A DNA stretch of 64,000 nt from Streptomyces venezuelae (lineage in GTDB: Bacteria; Actinomycetota; Actinomycetes; Streptomycetales; Streptomycetaceae): positions 1,798,001-1,862,000 of the forward strand of contig NZ_CP029192.1 of assembly GCF_008642315.1 (NCBI RefSeq), written 5' to 3'. Under the pieces are notes generated by a model that saw nothing but the letters and a program-made list of their open reading frames with translations, did not search any database and was not told the origin of the DNA. Each line of letters opens with the position of its first letter. Positions within the stretch are counted from its first letter, which is position 1. Shown piece by piece: positions 8,134 through 15,887 of this stretch. The translations under genes were made by a program, and so were the position numbers.

Positions 8134-8217
8134 TCAGGAGCCCTTAGCGACCGGTCCCAGGATCGCCATGCACTCCACATGATGCGTCATCGGGAAGAGG
8201 TTGAGACGCTGCAGCCT
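8134..8217 (-). pseudogene. 3' end of a TrmA/RumA-like RNA methyltransferase gene
   Basis: On the minus strand the last 27 codons read RLQRLNLFPMTHHVEC followed by MAILGPVAKGS and a stop at 8134-8136. FPMTHHVEC is the hallmark C-terminal motif of the class I SAM-dependent RNA (uracil-5-)methyltransferases. Upstream of about 8217 the similarity ends and no other part of the ~400-residue enzyme is present. It is therefore a 3' gene fragment, left by deletion or carried as an attachment-site copy. Confidence 0.7.
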
Positions 8218-8464
8218 CGGGAAAGCGGCCGGGCACGAACTTCGGAGCTCGGCAGACGCTTAGAGACACCGGGCAATCGGGCCCCGAACCTCATGAGGCA
8301 CCTCTGTCGTGCATGCCCGCCGGGGAGAATCTGGGGAGAACCGAGTCGCATGGGGAGCGCCTGGGGAGAACCGGCTACACAAGACTGAAGGAGCGTGAAA
8401 GACTCAGAAAGAGACATCACCCCAGGTCAGGCCACCCCAGCAGCCCAAACGCCCTGTTCAACGG
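8218..8464. other. Junction region between two gene remnants, with a direct repeat
   Basis: No gene can be supported. CTGGGGAGAACCG occurs twice, at 8331-8343 and 8361-8373 (period 30), with a shorter TGGGGAG between them. A short open frame from ~8300 ends at the TGA 8396-8398 and could be the tail of a lost gene, but it has no recognisable start or family. Confidence 0.4.
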
Positions 8465-8665
8465 GGTGAGGTAGAGGATTTCAAGAAGATCTCCAGCTGG
8501 GCAGCCATCCTCTTCGCCCCCACCCTGGTCGGCACGATCTACGGCATGAACTTCGAGACGATGCCCGAGCTGAAGTGGGCGGCGGGGTATCCGTTCGCGA
8601 TTCTGCTGATGGCGGCGGTGTGCGTGAGCCTGTACTTCATCTTCAAGCGGCGGGACTGGCTGTAG
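8465..8665 (+). pseudogene. corA: 3' end of a corA-type magnesium transporter gene
   Basis: From about codon GTA 8471 the frame reads VEDFKKISSWAAILFAPTL and continues through YGMNFETMPEL to a final KRRDWL and TAG at 8663-8665. YGMN is the universal selectivity-filter motif of CorA channels, and both C-terminal membrane helices are present. The frame opens at 8399 after a TGA and lacks any start codon or the ~250-residue cytoplasmic domain, so the gene is truncated at its 5' side. It marks where the accessory segment meets the core chromosome; its stop lies 9 bases from the cysN stop. Confidence 0.8.
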
Positions 8666-8674
8666 CAGGACGTC

Positions 8675-9949
8675 TCACCCGAAGCCGCCCACCATGCCCG
8701 CCGTCAGCGTCGTGCCGTCGTCCGGGGCGATGAGGATGAACGAACCGGTGCGGCGCGAGTCCTCGTACGCGTCGAGGGGCAGCGGCTCGGCCGTGCGCAG
8801 CCGCACCCAGCCGATGTCGTTGGCGACGAGCCGGCCGGGGTGCGGGTGCGAGGACAGGTCGTCGAGCGTGAGCCGGGACGGGATGTCCTTGACGATCGCC
8901 TTGACCGTGCGGGTGCCGTGTTTGAGCAGCACCCGGTGGCCGACGGTCAGCGGCGCGTCGGCCACGTGGCAGACGGTCGCCGTCACATCCTGCGTGAGGG
9001 GCGGCGCGGCCGTGCTCGGGACGATCAGGTCGCCGCGCGAGACGTCGACGTCGTCCTGGAGCAGGACCGTCACCGACTGCGTCGGCCACGCCGCGTCGAC
9101 CGGCTCGCCCAGCAGGTCGATGCCGGAGATCCTCGTGGTGCGGCCGGACGGCAGGACGGTGACGTCGTCGCCGACGCGGAACGTACCGGCGACGATCCTG
9201 CCCGCGTAGCCGCGGTAGTCGGGGTGCTCGGCGGTCCGCGGGCGGATCACGTACTGCACGGGGAGACGGGCGGCGCGGGTCGCGGGGTCCTGGCCGACGG
9301 GCACGGTCTCCAGGTGCTCCAGGACGGTCGGGCCGCCGTACCAGTCCATGTGCGCGGACGGCTCCACCACGTTGTCCCCGGCCAGCGCCGAGATCGGGAT
9401 AGCGGTGACCTCGGGTACGCCGAGCCCGGTCGCGTACGCCGTGAACTCCTCGGCGATCGCCGCGAAGACGGACTCCTCGTAACCGGCGAGGTCCATCTTG
9501 TTGACGGCGAGGACGACGTGCGGGACGCGGAGCAGCGCGGCGATCGCGGTGTGCCTGCGCGTCTGCTCCACGACGCCGTTGCGGGCGTCGACCAGGATCA
9601 CCGTCAGCTCGGCCGTGGAGGCGCCGGTGACCATGTTGCGGGTGTACTGCACGTGGCCCGGGGTGTCCGCGAGGATGAACCGGCGCCGGGCCGTGGCGAA
9701 GTAGCGGTAGGCGACGTCGATGGTGATGCCCTGCTCGCGTTCGGCGCGCAGGCCGTCGGTGAGCAGTGCCAGGTCGGGGACTGCGGCGCCGCGGCTCGCG
9801 GAGGCGCGCTCGACGGCCTCCAATTGATCGGTGAGGACCGACTTGGAGTCGTGCAACAACCGTCCCACCAATGTGGACTTGCCGTCGTCGACGGAACCGG
9901 CGGTGGCGAAGCACAGCGTGTCGACGGTGGTGTCGCTCAGAACGCTCAT
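8675..9949 (-). CDS. cysN: Sulfate adenylyltransferase subunit 1 (GTPase), CysN
   Basis: 424 residues. Regulatory GTPase of ATP sulfurylase, coupling GTP hydrolysis to formation of adenosine phosphosulfate. The elongation-factor-type G domain shows GSVDDGKST (residues 18-26), DTPGH and NKMD, followed by two beta-barrel domains. Its ATG overlaps the cysD stop by one base (TGATG), so expression is coupled. An alternative upstream start exists in the same frame but would lie inside cysD; the start at 9949 is the conserved one. Confidence 0.95.
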   Translation of the reverse strand: MSVLSDTTVDTLCFATAGSVDDGKSTLVGRLLHDSKSVLTDQLEAVERASASRGAAVPDLALLTDGLRAEREQGITIDVAYRYFATARRRFILADTPGHVQYTRNMVTGASTAELTVILVDARNGVVEQTRRHTAIAALLRVPHVVLAVNKMDLAGYEESVFAAIAEEFTAYATGLGVPEVTAIPISALAGDNVVEPSAHMDWYGGPTVLEHLETVPVGQDPATRAARLPVQYVIRPRTAEHPDYRGYAGRIVAGTFRVGDDVTVLPSGRTTRISGIDLLGEPVDAAWPTQSVTVLLQDDVDVSRGDLIVPSTAAPPLTQDVTATVCHVADAPLTVGHRVLLKHGTRTVKAIVKDIPSRLTLDDLSSHPHPGRLVANDIGWVRLRTAEPLPLDAYEDSRRTGSFILIAPDDGTTLTAGMVGGFG

Positions 9950-10890
9950 CAGAAGTACCCCTCGCGCTTGCGGTCTTCCATCGCGGCCTCGGACATCTTG
10001 TCGTCGGCGCGGGTCGCGCCGCGCTCGGTGAGGCGGGACGCGGCGATCTCCGTGATGACGGCGTCCAGCGTGGTGGCGTCGGAGTCGACGGCGCCGGTGC
10101 AGGACATGTCGCCGACCGTGCGGTAGCGCACGAGCCGCTTCTCGACGGTCTCGCTCTCCTTGGGGCCGCCCCACTCGCCCGCCGTCAGCCACATCCCCGA
10201 CCGCCGGAACACCTCACGCTCGTGGGCGAAGTAGATTCCGGGGAGTTCGATGTCCTCGCGGGCGATGTACTGCCACACGTCCAGCTCGGTCCAGTTGGAG
10301 AGCGGGAAGACGCGGACGTGCTCGCCCGGCGCGTGGCGGCCGTTGTAGAGCTGCCACAGTTCGGGGCGCTGGCGGCGCGGGTCCCACTGCGAGAACTCGT
10401 CGCGCAGCGAGAACACGCGCTCCTTGGCGCGGGCCTTCTCCTCGTCGCGGCGGCCGCCGCCGAAGACCGCGTCGAAGCGCTCGCTCTGGATCTTCTCCGT
10501 GAGCGGCAGCGTCTGGAGCGGGTTGCGGGTGCCGTCCGGGCGCTCCTTCAGGACACCGCGGTCGATGTAGTCCTGCACGGACGCGACGTGCAGCCGCAGC
10601 CCGTGCTCGGCCACGACGCGGTCGCGGTACTCCAGGACCTCGGGGAAGTTGTGCCCGGTGTCCACGTGCAGCAGCGCGAACGGCACCGGAGCCGGTGTGA
10701 ACGCCTTCAGCGCCAAGTGCAGCATCACGATCGAGTCCTTGCCCCCGGAGAACAGGATCACCGGGTTCTCGAACTCGCCCGCCACCTCGCGCAGGATGTG
10801 CACCGCCTCGGACTCCAGCACGTCCAGGTGCGAGAGGTGGGGCGCGCCGCCGGTCGGCAGCCCCGCGGCGGTCGACGCGACCGTGGTCAT
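9949..10890 (-). CDS. cysD: Sulfate adenylyltransferase subunit 2, CysD
   Basis: 313 residues, ATG at 10890 overlapping the upstream stop as ATGA. Catalytic subunit of ATP sulfurylase; ATP and sulfate give APS and pyrophosphate. The PP-loop SGGKDS (residues 48-53) and the downstream GGGRRDEEKAR and FPLSNWTELDVWQYI signatures of the CysD/PAPS-reductase family are all present. Second gene of the cysC-fusion, cysD, cysN operon. Confidence 0.96.
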   Translation of the reverse strand: MTTVASTAAGLPTGGAPHLSHLDVLESEAVHILREVAGEFENPVILFSGGKDSIVMLHLALKAFTPAPVPFALLHVDTGHNFPEVLEYRDRVVAEHGLRLHVASVQDYIDRGVLKERPDGTRNPLQTLPLTEKIQSERFDAVFGGGRRDEEKARAKERVFSLRDEFSQWDPRRQRPELWQLYNGRHAPGEHVRVFPLSNWTELDVWQYIAREDIELPGIYFAHEREVFRRSGMWLTAGEWGGPKESETVEKRLVRYRTVGDMSCTGAVDSDATTLDAVITEIAASRLTERGATRADDKMSEAAMEDRKREGYF

Positions 10891-12950
10891 ATCAAGCCCC
10901 GTTCGCTGAGCATGAGGTGGACGCCGTCCGCCGAGACCGAGACGGGCTCGCGGTGTGTGTGCAGGCGCAGGTCGGGTCGCTCGGGTGCCTCGTACGGGTC
11001 GTCCACACCGGTCAGGCCGTGGATCGCTCCGGCGGCCTGCTTGGCGTACAGGCCCTTCACGTCCCGTACGGAGCACACCTCCACGGGTGCCGCGACATGG
11101 ATCTCCAGATACGGGATGCGCGCGAGGTCGTGGCGGAGCCGGACGCTCTCGCGGTTGGCCCGGTAGGGCGCGATGACCGGTACCAGGACGATGACGCCGT
11201 TGCGGGCGAGCACCTCGGCGACCATGCCGATCCGTCGTACGTGCGTGTCGCGGTCCTCGCGGGAGAAGCCGAGGCCCGCCGACAGGTTCGAGCGGACCTC
11301 GTCCCCGTCGAGGACCTCGACGCGGTGTCCCTCCGCCCGCAGCCGGGTGGCCAGTTCCCGGGCGACGCTGCTCTTGCCCGCGCTGGGCAGGCCGGTGAGC
11401 CAGACCGTGCAGCCGGTGCGGTGGTGGACCCGGGGCGACGGAGGGGAGGCCACGACGGCCGGCGACTCCTCGGGAGAGGCGGCCGATCCGCTGCCGGCCG
11501 ACACGCTGCCAGCCAACCCACTGCCGGCCGACCCGCTGCCGGCCGACACGGCCGACGAGTCACCCTCCGTCCGCGCGGCGCAGAGTATCGACCGTGCGAT
11601 ACCGGCGGCCTGCCGGCGGATCTCCGGAACGGCCGTCGTCTCCCACAGTTCGCCGCGCCGGTGCGCACCCAGCGTCCACAACGCGCGGTATCCGTCGCGG
11701 GACCGCAGCTGTCCCCCCGGGGTGCCCTCGAAGCCCATGCCCAGCGGGCCGGGCACGGCGAGGCCGGACGACAGCAGGCACGACAGCAGGGGGTCGGGGG
11801 AGTCGGCCGGGCGCACGCCCGGCCCGGAACAGTCGACCACCCAGCCGACCCGTACGGGTGCCGAGCCCGTCGGTGTGACGGTCAGCGCGTCCGGATCGAT
11901 CCGGGTCTCGGCGGCGTCGCCCACGTGGAGGCGCAGCCGCCGGGCGGTCCTGAGCCGGGCGACCGTCTCGGCCGTCTCCGGGGCCATCCGGTGCCGGAGC
12001 ACGTTCCATCGGGGCCGGTCGGTGCGCAGGAACTCCGCTCGCTGCTCCTCCCCCAGCGCGCTCCACAGCCGGGCGGTCAGCGGCCGCAGACCGTCGACGG
12101 CCGGGCGCCAGTCGCCGTGTGCGTGCGTCACCTGCCGGATGTGCCGCAGGACCGCCGCACGCAGCGGGCGCAGCGGCAGCCCTTCCAGGGGCTCGGCCGG
12201 CGCCACGGGCGGCAGCGGCGAGACGGCGTGGGCGCGGGGCAGCAGGCCGTGGCGGGACAGGACGTGGACGGTGCGGCCGGGGCGGGCGAGCGTCACGGCG
12301 ACGTCGACGGCGGTGAGACCGCTGCCGACGAGCAGGACGTCCGCGTCGTCCGCGAGCGGTCCCGCCAGCGCGTCCGGGGCCCATGGGTCGCCCACGAACC
12401 TTTTGGACGCGCGGAGTTCGGGCGACGCCCACGAGGAGCGTCCGGGCAGCGGGCCGGTCGCCAGCACCACGCTGTCGGCGGTGAGGCGGGTGCCGTCGGC
12501 GAGGGTCAGCCGGGCGCGGTCGCCGTGCCAGGCGCAGGCCGTCGCGCGGGTGTGCAGCCGCCGGTACGTCACCAGGCCGCCCGCCCGTTCGACGGAGGCG
12601 GCCGACGTGGCGGCGAGGTAGTCGCCGTAGTGGCGCCGGGGGACGAAGGAGCGGGGCGTCGCCTTGGCGTCGCGGTGCCCGACGAGCCAGTCGACGAAGT
12701 GGTCGGGCCGGTCCGGGAGGCAACTCATGCCCCCGGCGGGCACGTTGAGGAGGTGCCGTGGGTCGTCCGTGGCGAAGGCCACGCCCGCGCCGGTCCGCGG
12801 GCCCGGGTCGACCAGCGTGATCTCCACCGGCCTGCGGCGCCGGACGGCCTCGTCGGCGACGTGGATGACGACCATGGTTCCGGCGGCGCCGGCGCCCACC
12901 ACCACGAGTCTGTGCGGGACATGTGCGCGTGTGCTGGAGAGCATCTGCAC
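10887..12950 (-). CDS. cysC: FAD/NAD(P)-binding protein fused to adenylylsulfate kinase (CysC)
   Basis: 687 residues. Residues ~1-465 form a flavin/NAD(P)-binding protein of the HI0933/ornithine-monooxygenase-like type: VVVGAGAAG near residue 17, VVLATGPLPG, a second dinucleotide site VLLVGSGLTAVD, and VGWVVDCSGPG. A Ser/Gly/Ala linker with five-residue repeats follows. Residues ~513-687 are a complete APS kinase: WLTGLPSAGKSS P-loop, LDGDEVRSNLS, the IAPYR segment and a CSVRDVKGLYAKQ region, giving PAPS from APS and ATP. Many Streptomyces carry cysC as a stand-alone gene, so the fusion is notable; the flavin part's substrate is unknown. First gene of the operon; stop overlaps cysD as ATGA. 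Confidence 0.9.
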   Translation of the reverse strand: MQMLSSTRAHVPHRLVVVGAGAAGTMVVIHVADEAVRRRRPVEITLVDPGPRTGAGVAFATDDPRHLLNVPAGGMSCLPDRPDHFVDWLVGHRDAKATPRSFVPRRHYGDYLAATSAASVERAGGLVTYRRLHTRATACAWHGDRARLTLADGTRLTADSVVLATGPLPGRSSWASPELRASKRFVGDPWAPDALAGPLADDADVLLVGSGLTAVDVAVTLARPGRTVHVLSRHGLLPRAHAVSPLPPVAPAEPLEGLPLRPLRAAVLRHIRQVTHAHGDWRPAVDGLRPLTARLWSALGEEQRAEFLRTDRPRWNVLRHRMAPETAETVARLRTARRLRLHVGDAAETRIDPDALTVTPTGSAPVRVGWVVDCSGPGVRPADSPDPLLSCLLSSGLAVPGPLGMGFEGTPGGQLRSRDGYRALWTLGAHRRGELWETTAVPEIRRQAAGIARSILCAARTEGDSSAVSAGSGSAGSGLAGSVSAGSGSAASPEESPAVVASPPSPRVHHRTGCTVWLTGLPSAGKSSVARELATRLRAEGHRVEVLDGDEVRSNLSAGLGFSREDRDTHVRRIGMVAEVLARNGVIVLVPVIAPYRANRESVRLRHDLARIPYLEIHVAAPVEVCSVRDVKGLYAKQAAGAIHGLTGVDDPYEAPERPDLRLHTHREPVSVSADGVHLMLSERGLI
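11491..11550. repeat. Four 15-bp tandem repeats encoding the domain linker
   Basis: Four consecutive units close to CTGCCGGCCGACACG (11491, 11506, 11521, 11536) lie inside the fusion gene. On the coding strand they give the five-residue repeat xSAGS, a flexible linker between the flavin domain and the APS kinase. Such repeats can change copy number by slippage without breaking the frame. Confidence 0.85.
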
Positions 12951-13100
12951 CTCCGCGAGGGATTGTCCACCAATTCGATAGGTTATATGTCAGGGGGTGG
13001 ACCCAGCGCTCCCAACGGACCGTCAAATGTCGGGAACCAGCGGCAGGTTGACCGAAAGCGACCTGGCGTGGCCCCGACCGACCCACGGAGGCTGGTGCGT
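12951..13100. promoter_or_regulatory. Divergent promoter region of the cys operon and the Rrf2 regulator
   Basis: 150 bp between divergently transcribed genes. The only AT-rich island, AATTCGATAGGTTATATG (12972-12989), lies 22 bases upstream of the cys operon start and probably holds its -10 and a regulator site. The adjacent Rrf2 gene makes autoregulation and control of sulfate assimilation by that protein likely. Confidence 0.5.
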
Positions 13101-13565
13101 ATGCGGATCACGGCCCGGACGGACTATGCGATACGGGCGATGGCCGAACTGGCGCGCAGTCCGCAGTCACCGCAGAAGGCCGAGCAGCTCTCCGAATCGC
13201 AGGGCATACCGGTGCGTTTCCTGCTGTCGATCCTGCGCGAACTGCGCCAGCACCGTCTCGTGCACAGCAGTCGCGGCCCCGACGGCGGGTACCGGCTCGC
13301 CAGGCCGCCGGAGGAGATCTCCATCGCCGACATCATCCGGGCCATCGACGGTTCGCTGGCGAACTTCCGCGACCTCAAGCTCAGCGACCTCAGCTATCCG
13401 GGCCCGGCGGCCGCGCTGCCGGACGTGTGGCGTGCGGTGCGGGTGAGTCTGCGGCAGGTCCTGGAACGGGTGACGCTCGCCGACCTGGCGGTCGGCGAGC
13501 TGCCCCCCTCGGTCCAGCAGCAGGCGCAGGAGTACCGGGAGGACGTCCGGTACCCGCCCACCTGA
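13101..13565 (+). CDS. Rrf2 family transcriptional regulator
   Basis: 154 residues. The ATG at 13101 is preferred over a GTG at 13095 because GGAGG at 13087-13091 is 9 bases away. The N-terminal winged helix (MRITARTDYAIRAMAELA, then IPVRFLLSILRELRQHRLV and RGPDGGYRLARP) is the standard Rrf2 layout. The Cys triad of IscR-type Fe-S members is missing, so it resembles the CymR-like, ligand- or complex-sensing branch. Divergent from the cys operon, so likely its regulator. Confidence 0.9.
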   Translation: MRITARTDYAIRAMAELARSPQSPQKAEQLSESQGIPVRFLLSILRELRQHRLVHSSRGPDGGYRLARPPEEISIADIIRAIDGSLANFRDLKLSDLSYPGPAAALPDVWRAVRVSLRQVLERVTLADLAVGELPPSVQQQAQEYREDVRYPPT

Positions 13566-13603
13566 CCGGTGCCCGCCCACCCGACCCGACTCCCCTACAA
13601 GCC

Positions 13604-13840
13604 TCAGGCCGCCTCGTCCTCGCGGCGTACCCCCGCCACCGTCTCCCGGCGTCCCCCGCGGTGCTGGCCGGACGCTCCGGCGGGCCGGGTGCGTCCGCCG
13701 TGCCCGGGGATCAGGCGCAAGTGGCGCCGGTGGCGGCCGGTGGGTGGTGGGGCTCCTGCTTCCAAACGGCTCTCGATCCGGTCCATACCGATCAGCAGCA
13801 GTCCCATGACCGGCAACAACAAGAGAGCGACAACTAACAT
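13604..13840 (-). CDS. Small membrane-anchored protein
   Basis: 78 residues from the ATG at 13840, which has GGAGG 9 bases upstream (a TTG at 13849 is the alternative). One hydrophobic N-terminal helix (MLVVALLLLPVMGLLLIGMD) is followed by a basic, His/Arg-rich soluble tail. Short anchored proteins of this pattern are widespread and uncharacterised in Streptomyces. Confidence 0.6.
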   Translation of the reverse strand: MLVVALLLLPVMGLLLIGMDRIESRLEAGAPPPTGRHRRHLRLIPGHGGRTRPAGASGQHRGGRRETVAGVRREDEAA

Positions 13841-14063
13841 CTGCGGCAACCTCCCCGCGGCGTCTTCTCCCGGTTGCCCCTCCCGGGCGCCTTCACCGGT
13901 CCTGACATGTGAAGGTCCCGCAACGGCGTCCTTGCGGCCCCACCCGGCAAGGGTGAGGGGGCGCGGGAACCACGTTTCATTCGCGCCGACGCGAGCATGT
14001 GGCTACCACGCGTTCCACAGAACACAGATGCCGATGCCGCTTGCGGCGGAGAGGAACCGCGCG

Positions 14064-14438
14064 ATGACCGACAGAGTCCCGGCCCCGGAGAACGTCCCCG
14101 CGCCGGTGCACCCGGACAGCCACATCCCCGTCGCCCGCCTCCTGGACTGCGCGGTGGAGGGCAGTGACGGACCGATCGGCAAGGTGGACCCGGTCTCGGA
14201 GGAAGTGGCGCCCGACCACATCGTCGTCGACACCGGCGGGACGCTCCTGAGCAAGAAGGTCCTGCTGCCCCTCTGGGTCGTCTCGCACGTCGACGAGGCG
14301 ACCCGTACCGTCCACGTGCCCCACACCAAGGACCACGTCAGGGACGCCCCGCGATTCGACAGGGATCTGCGGGTCACCGATCCCGGCTATCGGGCGCGGA
14401 TCGACGCGCACTACGCCGCCGGGCAGCCCGGCAGCTGA
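14064..14438 (+). CDS. PRC-barrel domain protein
   Basis: 124 residues, ATG with GGAGAGG upstream. After ~20 proline-rich residues the sequence HIPVARLLDCAVEGSDG begins a PRC-barrel, continuing through KVLLPLWVVSHVDEATRTVHV. PRC-barrel proteins are small beta-barrel modules linked to photosynthetic reaction centres, RNA processing or stress, and those of Streptomyces have no assigned role. Followed by a strong terminator. Confidence 0.8.
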   Translation: MTDRVPAPENVPAPVHPDSHIPVARLLDCAVEGSDGPIGKVDPVSEEVAPDHIVVDTGGTLLSKKVLLPLWVVSHVDEATRTVHVPHTKDHVRDAPRFDRDLRVTDPGYRARIDAHYAAGQPGS

Positions 14439-14439
14439 C

Positions 14440-14470
14440 CCGCCCCGACTCCCCCGCCGAGTCGGGGCGG
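14440..14470 (+). terminator. 12-bp perfect hairpin after the PRC-barrel gene
   Basis: CCGCCCCGACTC (14440-14451) and GAGTCGGGGCGG (14459-14470) form a perfect stem with a 7-base loop, starting two bases after the stop codon. No T-run follows, as is usual for actinobacterial terminators. Confidence 0.75.
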
Positions 14471-14494
14471 CCGAAAGAAACCTATAGTTTCCGG

Positions 14495-15886
14495 GTGTAT
14501 CCGCGAATAGACCGCAGCATGGAGCGCGCCGCGTGGCGTCGGCCACGGGTGCTCCTGTGGGCCGGGGCGGGTGTGGTGGCCCTCGGGCTGCTCATCGCCC
14601 TGGAGGTCGCCGCCCGTCACTACGGCGGCGAGCCGGGCCCCCTCACCAATCAGGCGCGCGAAGTGCTGTTCCCGCCCAAACCGGGGCCGCTCTACGGCGG
14701 CCTCGCGCTGATGATGGTGGTGCTCACCTGGCGGCAGAGATTCATCGCGGCCGGTGCCGCGATCGGCGTCGACGCCGTCTTCGTGCTGGTGCGGTGGCTG
14801 GTCGACGCCGACGTGCCGGAAGGGCAGTTCTTCGGCAACGGCGCCCTCTGGGCGATGCTGGGCTGCGCGGTCTTCGCGATCACCCGCCGCACCGGCGAGC
14901 AGCGTGTGCTGCTCCTGAAGGGCGTCGGTCTGGGCCTGCTCCTCGTGGCGGGCCGCAAGACCGGTGACACCTGGCTGCTCATCACGGCCAAGACCCGCCC
15001 GACCGTCCTCGACCCGTACGTGGCCATGGCCGACCATGCCCTGGGCAACCCGTCGTGGCTGGCGGGCCGGCTGCTCGACGCGAGCGGTCCGATCGTCCGG
15101 AACGTGACGGACCTCGTCTACGCGCAGCTGGCGGTCGCCGCGGTCGTAGTCGCCCTGTACCAGCTGCGCAACGTGTCCATCGAGGGCCGCTTCCCGCGCC
15201 ACCACCTGGTGCGCACGTTCCTGCTGATCGGTCTCGTCGGGCCCGCCTTCTACATGATCTTCCCGGTGGTCGGCCCGATCTTCGCCTACGGCCCCGGCAC
15301 CTCCGGCACCGGCGGTCTCCAGTGGGCGGTGGCCGACCTGTGGCCGCACACCCCGCCGCAGATCTCCGTCCCGCACCCGGTGCCGTACGACGGGATCACC
15401 CCCCGCAACTGCATGCCCAGCCTGCACACGGCATGGGCCACCGCGATCTTCATCCACTCCCGCAAGGGGCCGCGCTGGCTGCGGTACGCGGGCACCTTCT
15501 GGCTCGTCGCCACCCTCACCGCCACGCTCGGCTTCGGCTACCACTACGGCGTGGACCTCCTCGCGGGCGTGGTCTTCTCGCTGACGGTCGAGGCTGGTCT
15601 GCGGACGTTCGACCGAGGGTGGGACCGGTCCGGGGTCCGGCTCGTCGCCTACGGCACCGGCGTCTTCGCCGCGCTCCTCGCCTCGTACCGCTTCCTGCCG
15701 GTGGAGATGGCCGAACACCCGTGGGTGGCCGGCCCTCTCGTCGTGCTCGCGACGCTCTCGGTGATCTACGTCTACGTGCGGACCACCCGCGTGTGGGACG
15801 CGCGGCCCGAGCCGGTGCGGCTGCCACGGCAGGCGGACCCCGTGCCGGAGCCCCGGAAGCAGCCGCCCGCGCCCGAGCTCGTGTGA
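14495..15886 (+). CDS. PAP2-superfamily integral membrane phosphatase/transferase
   Basis: 463 residues, GTG at 14495 (ATG at 14519 is the alternative). About ten membrane helices. The C-terminal half carries the PAP2 signature in split form: a Lys/Arg-rich first motif is not clear, but CMPSLHTAWA and GFGYHYGVDLLAG match the second and third motifs with their catalytic His residues. The closest architecture is the inositol-phosphoryl or aureobasidin-A-resistance-like PAP2_C group, which handles lipid-linked phosphates at the membrane. Substrate unknown. Convergent with the LCP gene; stops are separated by one base. Confidence 0.85.
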   Translation: MYPRIDRSMERAAWRRPRVLLWAGAGVVALGLLIALEVAARHYGGEPGPLTNQAREVLFPPKPGPLYGGLALMMVVLTWRQRFIAAGAAIGVDAVFVLVRWLVDADVPEGQFFGNGALWAMLGCAVFAITRRTGEQRVLLLKGVGLGLLLVAGRKTGDTWLLITAKTRPTVLDPYVAMADHALGNPSWLAGRLLDASGPIVRNVTDLVYAQLAVAAVVVALYQLRNVSIEGRFPRHHLVRTFLLIGLVGPAFYMIFPVVGPIFAYGPGTSGTGGLQWAVADLWPHTPPQISVPHPVPYDGITPRNCMPSLHTAWATAIFIHSRKGPRWLRYAGTFWLVATLTATLGFGYHYGVDLLAGVVFSLTVEAGLRTFDRGWDRSGVRLVAYGTGVFAALLASYRFLPVEMAEHPWVAGPLVVLATLSVIYVYVRTTRVWDARPEPVRLPRQADPVPEPRKQPPAPELV

Positions 15887-15887
15887 G

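Noticed and set aside
6889..8388. Long open + frame (499 codons) over the TIR gene
   Set aside because: It runs antisense to the clear TIR-domain gene, has arginine-rich shadow composition and no recognisable domain.
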